From the NCBI GenBank assembly GCA_030248215.1, contig JASANG010001871.1, positions 186,001-250,000 of the forward strand: a DNA stretch of 64,000 bases, written 5' to 3'. Source of the DNA: Enoplolaimus lenunculus. Lineage: Eukaryota > Nematoda > Enoplea > Enoplida > Thoracostomopsidae. The position numbers and the translations under genes are program-made. This document shows, piece after piece, positions 61,101 to 64,000 of the stretch (positions within the stretch are counted from its first letter, which is position 1; every line of letters starts with the position of its first letter). The notes under the pieces were generated by a model. That model did not search any database. It saw only the letters and a list, made by a program, of their open reading frames with translations, and was not told where the DNA came from.

Positions 61101-63986
61101 GCAAAACAACGGGTACTCTGTCAGTAAACTCGATTTTAGTAATTTAATCTTACTATATTTTGAACTATACAATATTAAACCGTTCACTAATATTGCTTTT
61201 AATTGACAGCCTGCTGCCACGGAAAAAACGAGTAGAATCTAAATAACATGTCAAACAGATGACCCTGTGGAAATTGTAACAACTTCAACTTTCAGAAACA
61301 CCAAATGATTTTCAATTTTGCATGAGTTAAGCAACAAACATTCCACATGCGCAAAGTTAACCAAATAAAGTTTCCAAATCAGTAGCTGGTACGCATCAAC
61401 TTACCACAGTTTTGTTCGTCTTCTCCATCCGGACAATCTTCATCGTGGTCGCATTTCCATTTTGAGAAAATGCATTGACCATTGGCGCATGGAAATTCGA
61501 ATTCTGGATCACAAGTTTTCTGTTTGCAGTTTTTCTACAGTTAAACACAAAAGCAACTCAGACAAAAATATTTTTTCTATAACATAGTACATATTATGCA
61601 TTGTTCAAAATAAAAATTTCATTTTGCCACCGAAACCACTATAACGTTGGGTTATAACGTGTCAAATTTCAAAATTGACACGCGTTAACCCTACCATAAC
61701 GCAAACATTGCGTTAACCCTAACCTAAAGCCCTATTCACACATGCAAGTTTTAACAGCAAAACTTTCACATGCAACCTGCATGTGCAAGTTGGGTCACAA
61801 AACAACTTTGAAGTTCTTGCAGTCTGCAAATTATTCACTGGAATTTGCGCTGTTAAATTTAATTCGCACGTGTGAACGCAGTTGCAAGTCGCTTAAATTT
61901 CTTGCTCCAGCATTTTGATTGGCCACCCGGAAGACATGTTGTTGAGGGCTTCGGAATTAATTGATACTTTTTGAATTTATTCAAGAAGCTTAAATTAATT
62001 CAAATTTCAAACTTGTTTGATATTTCGCAGTTTACACTCTACATTAAGCACTAAACAGTAATTGTATCGGTATAGAACCGTTTTCGAGTCAGCAAATTTT
62101 GAGCAGAGCTTTCTTTAAGCGTGAATATTTCTTGCAAGTGAAACTTGCAGCTGGAAGTTTTCTCAAAAATTCATTCGAAGAGCTTGCAGCTGCAATATAT
62201 TCATGGTCCATATGCGCCAAGAATTAATTTGTAGGTATGAATAGCCTTTCAAGTTCGAATTTATTTAACATCATTGGCTGAAATGATAGATCGTAGCCTA
62301 TACTTGAGACTTGATATTTATTGTAGTCGTCTGCAAATTATTCATATAAATTCATGTCAAGATTCAGAATGAAAATAATGTTTCCTTGCAAATACTTGCA
62401 CCTGCAAGAAATTCATGCAAGCTGTAGCTGCCAGTTCTCGCTGTAAAAACTTGCAAGTGTATATAGAGCTTGACGCGTGTTACAAGATTCTCTGTGACAG
62501 TATTAGGATACGGCTATGGCACGTGTTAAGGCAGGATTAACGTAATTTTTTCGTTAGGATAGGGTTAACGTATGACTATTTTGAAAACTGACATGTTTTA
62601 ACCCTACCTTATAGTGTTTTAGCCGGCTAAATGAAATATTTATTGTTAACTAGGGATTACAGGAAACTTCTTTTTAATTCCAGCAATACTGCAGACCGTA
62701 TGTTTTCAATTATGAGCCTTAATTTATAGCAAATCTAAATTGGAGATCAATAGCTAAATCCGTCATCGTGTCAGATTTAACCCCATTAAAAATGTAGCGG
62801 ACCTCAATTATGTGGCCATGCTTCACTGGGCATTCGCTAGGTCGTAGCGGAGTGGGGGCACCAGCCTGGGGAACATTTCTGAGCAAGGGTTGCAGCATTT
62901 TCAATAAAGCGTCAGCTCCACTAGCCAGTGTTTACTTAAGCCTACAAATGAGCACATAATTAAAAACAAGTATATCAATAATAAACACAGATAAAATAAG
63001 ACATATATAGTTTAATTCATACTGATGATGTTTTCCCAAAAAAGTACGGAACGTAAAATTAACGGCGAATGAAATCTTGAGTGGGGGGGTGGCTTGTGGT
63101 AAGTAGAGGGCCCCACCCCAGAAGCGAACTTCTAGCTTCAACAAATTTTGTAAGCGTATTTTTAAAACCATTTAATGATAAAGCATGGTAACAGTTTGAA
63201 AACACGTTTCGACCAATTGGACTAAAACCGCGGATTTATTTTACAAGTCATGGATAAAAAATTGACTAAACAAGAAAATGCTGCTGCGATATTGCAAAAA
63301 CTTCGTCCCATCGCAATACTTCACAACAGTTTCTGAAAAGCATCAGCTGTTAACTGGGCTTGCAGTATCTCTAGACATTCTATTAAGTAAACTTTCCGTT
63401 ATTTACGCAGCACCTCATCTAGTGCTTACTTCATCGCTTCTGTCCGGACAGTCAGCTTGTCCGTCGCATTGCCACTGAGTTGGAATGCAAACTGGTGCTT
63501 GCGCTGGGCTCAATGCATCACATTTAAATTGGTCGCTGGTGCAAGTGAAGTTTCCTGTTCAAAACAGCACAGCCAAAAATTAAAAGTGACGCATGTTTTG
63601 GCGGTTTTACAGTTGGTCAAAGCTTCGAACAGGACTCGGCAACTTTCCAGTTGACATAAGTCCAGTTTGTTAACTACCTTCCGCATGCTGTTAAAGGAAA
63701 TGATGTCTTTCTCTGTATATACCCACATACTCAAGAAAAACTCAAAAAAGCACTTTTCCGTGGAACACAGGTAGCGTTTCCTACACTAGACAATGCAAAG
63801 TGACCAATCACACAATATTAAACACGGTGAACAGGAAACAATCCGTAAACTCACTACAGATGTCAACATTTTCGTCACTGTCATCGCTACAGTCACTTTC
63901 TCCGTCACACTGCCACCGTGAAGGAATACACGATTCGTGATTCGCACATTCAAATTCAGTAGCGGCACATTTTTTGCTGACTTGGT
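46242..63986 (-). CDS. LDLR: LDL-receptor family protein (LDLR/VLDLR/LRP8 architecture), 5' end outside window
   Basis: Endocytic lipoprotein receptor. Eighteen coding exons whose phases all agree give 819 residues. In order: seven LDL-receptor class A repeats, EGF-A, calcium-binding EGF-B, a six-bladed YWTD propeller, EGF-C, a short Ser-rich stem, one membrane segment and a tail with the NPVY internalisation signal. This order is specific to the LDLR/VLDLR/LRP8 group rather than LRP1/2 or LRP5/6. A longer linker follows the fourth visible repeat, as between repeats 4-5 of LDLR or 5-6 of VLDLR, so zero or one repeat plus the signal peptide lie upstream. Introns of 0.1-2.5 kb carry many MITEs. 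Which vertebrate paralogue is closest cannot be settled by eye. Confidence 0.95.
46572..46945. repeat. Interspersed repeat shared with 62827-63138, copy 1
   Basis: Shares with the second copy GGGCATTCG, the GTGGGGGCA motif, TTTCTGAGC, GGGTTGCAG, CACTAGCCAGTGTTTA, CTACAAATG, TGATGATGTTT and the AGCGAAC motif, in the same order and orientation. No termini or coding region were recognised. Confidence 0.7.
47986..48325. repeat. Tandem duplication over the 3' end of the NPVY exon
   Basis: Copy 48164-48325 holds the last codons of the NPVY exon and its GTAAGC donor. Copy 47986-48155, in the following intron, repeats the same 165 bases at about 75 percent by eye (GGTCACGGCCC, ACAACCGTTCG, GTGGAAATA). 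In the decayed copy the donor reads GCAAGC. Confidence 0.8.
50719..50883 (-). CDS. Receptor EGF-C exon
   Basis: Phase 1-1 exon with [28 protein letters not shown] and RRTC, matching EGF-C of LDLR (GGCQYLCLPAP, FTCACPDGMLL). It has a longer middle loop. It joins directly to the membrane exon, so there is no separate O-linked-sugar exon. Confidence 0.93.
51365..54640 (-). CDS. Receptor YWTD beta-propeller exons
   Basis: Exons 54463-54640, 53466-53687, 52813-52925, 52070-52215 and 51365-51506. Blade motifs are [68 protein letters not shown] and [14 protein letters not shown]. Phases 1-2, 2-2, 2-1, 1-0 and 0-1 are consistent. PRAIVVDP and HPFSLAVFE-like strands match vertebrate LDLR closely. Confidence 0.95.
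53930..54289. mobile_element. CCGATA-family MITE, full copy
   Basis: Left GAGTGCCGATACCAAAA and right TCGGAACATCCCTA, arms of GCCGATACCGATTCC units, core with AAAATACTACAT and CATCATTATGC shared with 55259-55566 and 59950-60300. Intronic in the receptor gene. Confidence 0.7.
54933..57840 (-). CDS. Receptor EGF-A and EGF-B exons
   Basis: Exon 57724-57840 encodes a non-calcium EGF module ([21 protein letters not shown]). Exon 54933-55055 encodes a calcium-binding EGF ([25 protein letters not shown]). Both are phase 1-1, as in the vertebrate genes. The 2.7 kb intron between them holds a foldback element and a CYP4-like fragment. Confidence 0.93.
55259..55566. mobile_element. CCGATA-family MITE, second copy
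   Basis: Left GATGTGCCGTTACCAAAA, right ACCGATTTATCGGAACAT, with the same core. It lies 200 bases upstream of the EGF-B exon on the minus strand. Confidence 0.7.
55840..56033 (+). pseudogene. Isolated CYP4-like cytochrome P450 exon fragment
   Basis: Plus-strand frame in a receptor intron with [19 protein letters not shown] then [10 protein letters not shown], resembling the N-terminal part of family 4 P450s (VVLSS...SxxYxFLKPWLGxGLL). The reading follows a TTAAG and runs to a stop at 56108. No haem-binding or other P450 exon was found nearby, so it is probably a stray or dead exon. Resemblance is weak. Confidence 0.3.
56443..57141. mobile_element. Foldback MITE with telomere-like GTTAGGGTAGGGTTAAC motifs
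   Basis: The outer 120 bases (ATGCGCCGTTCACAATATAA, AAAGCGTGCCACAAAATGTG) are inverted almost perfectly at the right end. Inside, GTTAGGGTAGGGTTAAC and its inverse occur about eight times. No coding capacity. Confidence 0.85.
57984..58147. repeat. Two (CAA)n arrays flanking a 95-base segment
   Basis: Arrays of about ten and thirteen CAA triplets at 57984-58013 and 58109-58147 flank a GC-richer unique segment (CTCGAATCGATCACCGCC). They lie in the intron between the class A repeats and EGF-A of the receptor. Confidence 0.85.
58306..63986 (-). CDS. Receptor ligand-binding exons: seven class A repeats
   Basis: Exons 63855-63986, 63430-63554, 61405-61519, 60940-61098, 59716-59811, 59019-59138 and 58306-58458. 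Each repeat has six Cys and the acidic Ca-binding loop, for example [52 protein letters not shown] and [13 protein letters not shown]. Repeat 7 differs (CGDGIDES). Most introns are phase 1. Repeats 2-3 are split by a phase 0 intron inside SDE, and repeat 5 starts at the end of the exon of repeat 4. Confidence 0.93.
59950..60300. mobile_element. CCGATA-family MITE, third copy, decayed
   Basis: Shares GAAAATTTGTCGAGACCGATTACAACTTTA-type left arm pieces, the ACTACATTGCATCA core and TGCTCACGAAA near the right end with 53930-54289. The right terminus is lost. Confidence 0.5.
61637..62616. mobile_element. Second telomere-like foldback element, interrupted
   Basis: Left CACTATAACGTTGGGTTATA, TTTCAAAATTGACACG and the GTTAACCCTACC motif recur inverted at 62480-62616. 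It is related in motif, not in ends, to 56443-57141. A 745-base element has inserted into its centre (61727-62471). Confidence 0.65.
61727..62471. mobile_element. Nested MITE with CACATGCAAGTTTT ends
   Basis: Left AAGCCCTATTCACACATGCA and the inverse of right (AAGCTCTATATACACTTGCA) match and continue into AAGTTTTAACAGC. CTTGCAAGT-type hexamers recur in both arms. A related fragment with two CCTTGCWCGTGTGAATA units lies at 60310-60430. Confidence 0.7.
62827..63138. repeat. Interspersed repeat shared with 46572-46945, copy 2
   Basis: Same order of blocks as copy 1 with a few small deletions. It lies in an intron between class A repeat exons of the receptor. Confidence 0.7.
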
Positions 63987-64000
63987 CTAAGATCGATGGC

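Noticed and set aside
1-64000. CRISPR arrays, operons, bacterial promoters and terminators
   Set aside because: The window is eukaryotic with intron-containing genes; none of the tandem repeats has the repeat-spacer structure of CRISPR.

Overview
The window is animal nuclear DNA: AT-rich, with split genes, short GT-AG introns and many small inverted-repeat transposons. Gene content (LDL-receptor family protein, RAB40 with a SOCS box, TIMMDC1, URM1, a CDF zinc-type transporter) fits a bilaterian. Small introns and low GC make an invertebrate chordate such as an ascidian tunicate my best guess, but this is inference only.

Layout. 2.9-11.3 kb (minus): CDF/SLC30-type cation transporter whose large third intron holds a 3.8 kb inverted-repeat transposon with a nearly perfect internal tandem duplication. 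11.3-15.3 kb: foldback element, CTAAGC-type hexamer arrays, a minisatellite and a nested hAT-like MITE. 15.4-15.7 kb (minus): intronless URM1. 18.0-22.1 kb (minus): RAB40, six exons, with an unusually long tail ending in a CaaX box. 23-27.7 kb: repeat-rich, with a decayed LINE, three GACCGAG-type MITEs and a weak LTR-retrotransposon fossil. 28.1-31.9 kb (plus): TIMMDC1, seven exons in one consistent frame. 33-36.8 kb: minisatellite and nested MITEs, one carrying a tRNA-like head. 37.5-40.1 kb (plus): four-exon gene for an unrecognised 372-residue type II membrane protein. 40-46 kb: repeats. 46.2-64.0 kb (minus): 18 coding exons of an LDLR/VLDLR-type receptor, 5' end beyond the window.

The genes do not form a pathway. 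URM1 (tRNA thiolation), RAB40 (Cul5 ubiquitin-ligase adaptor), TIMMDC1 (complex I assembly), a metal transporter and a lipoprotein receptor are independent housekeeping or cell-surface functions.

Most non-coding sequence is made of small non-autonomous DNA transposons from about nine families. Several are built the same way: short terminal inverted repeats flanking arms of a degenerate six-base motif (CCGGAG, GACCGA, CCGATA, ATTCCG, CTAAGC, TAACCC). All exon boundaries were placed by eye from splice sites, reading-frame phase and remembered family sequences; no search was run.
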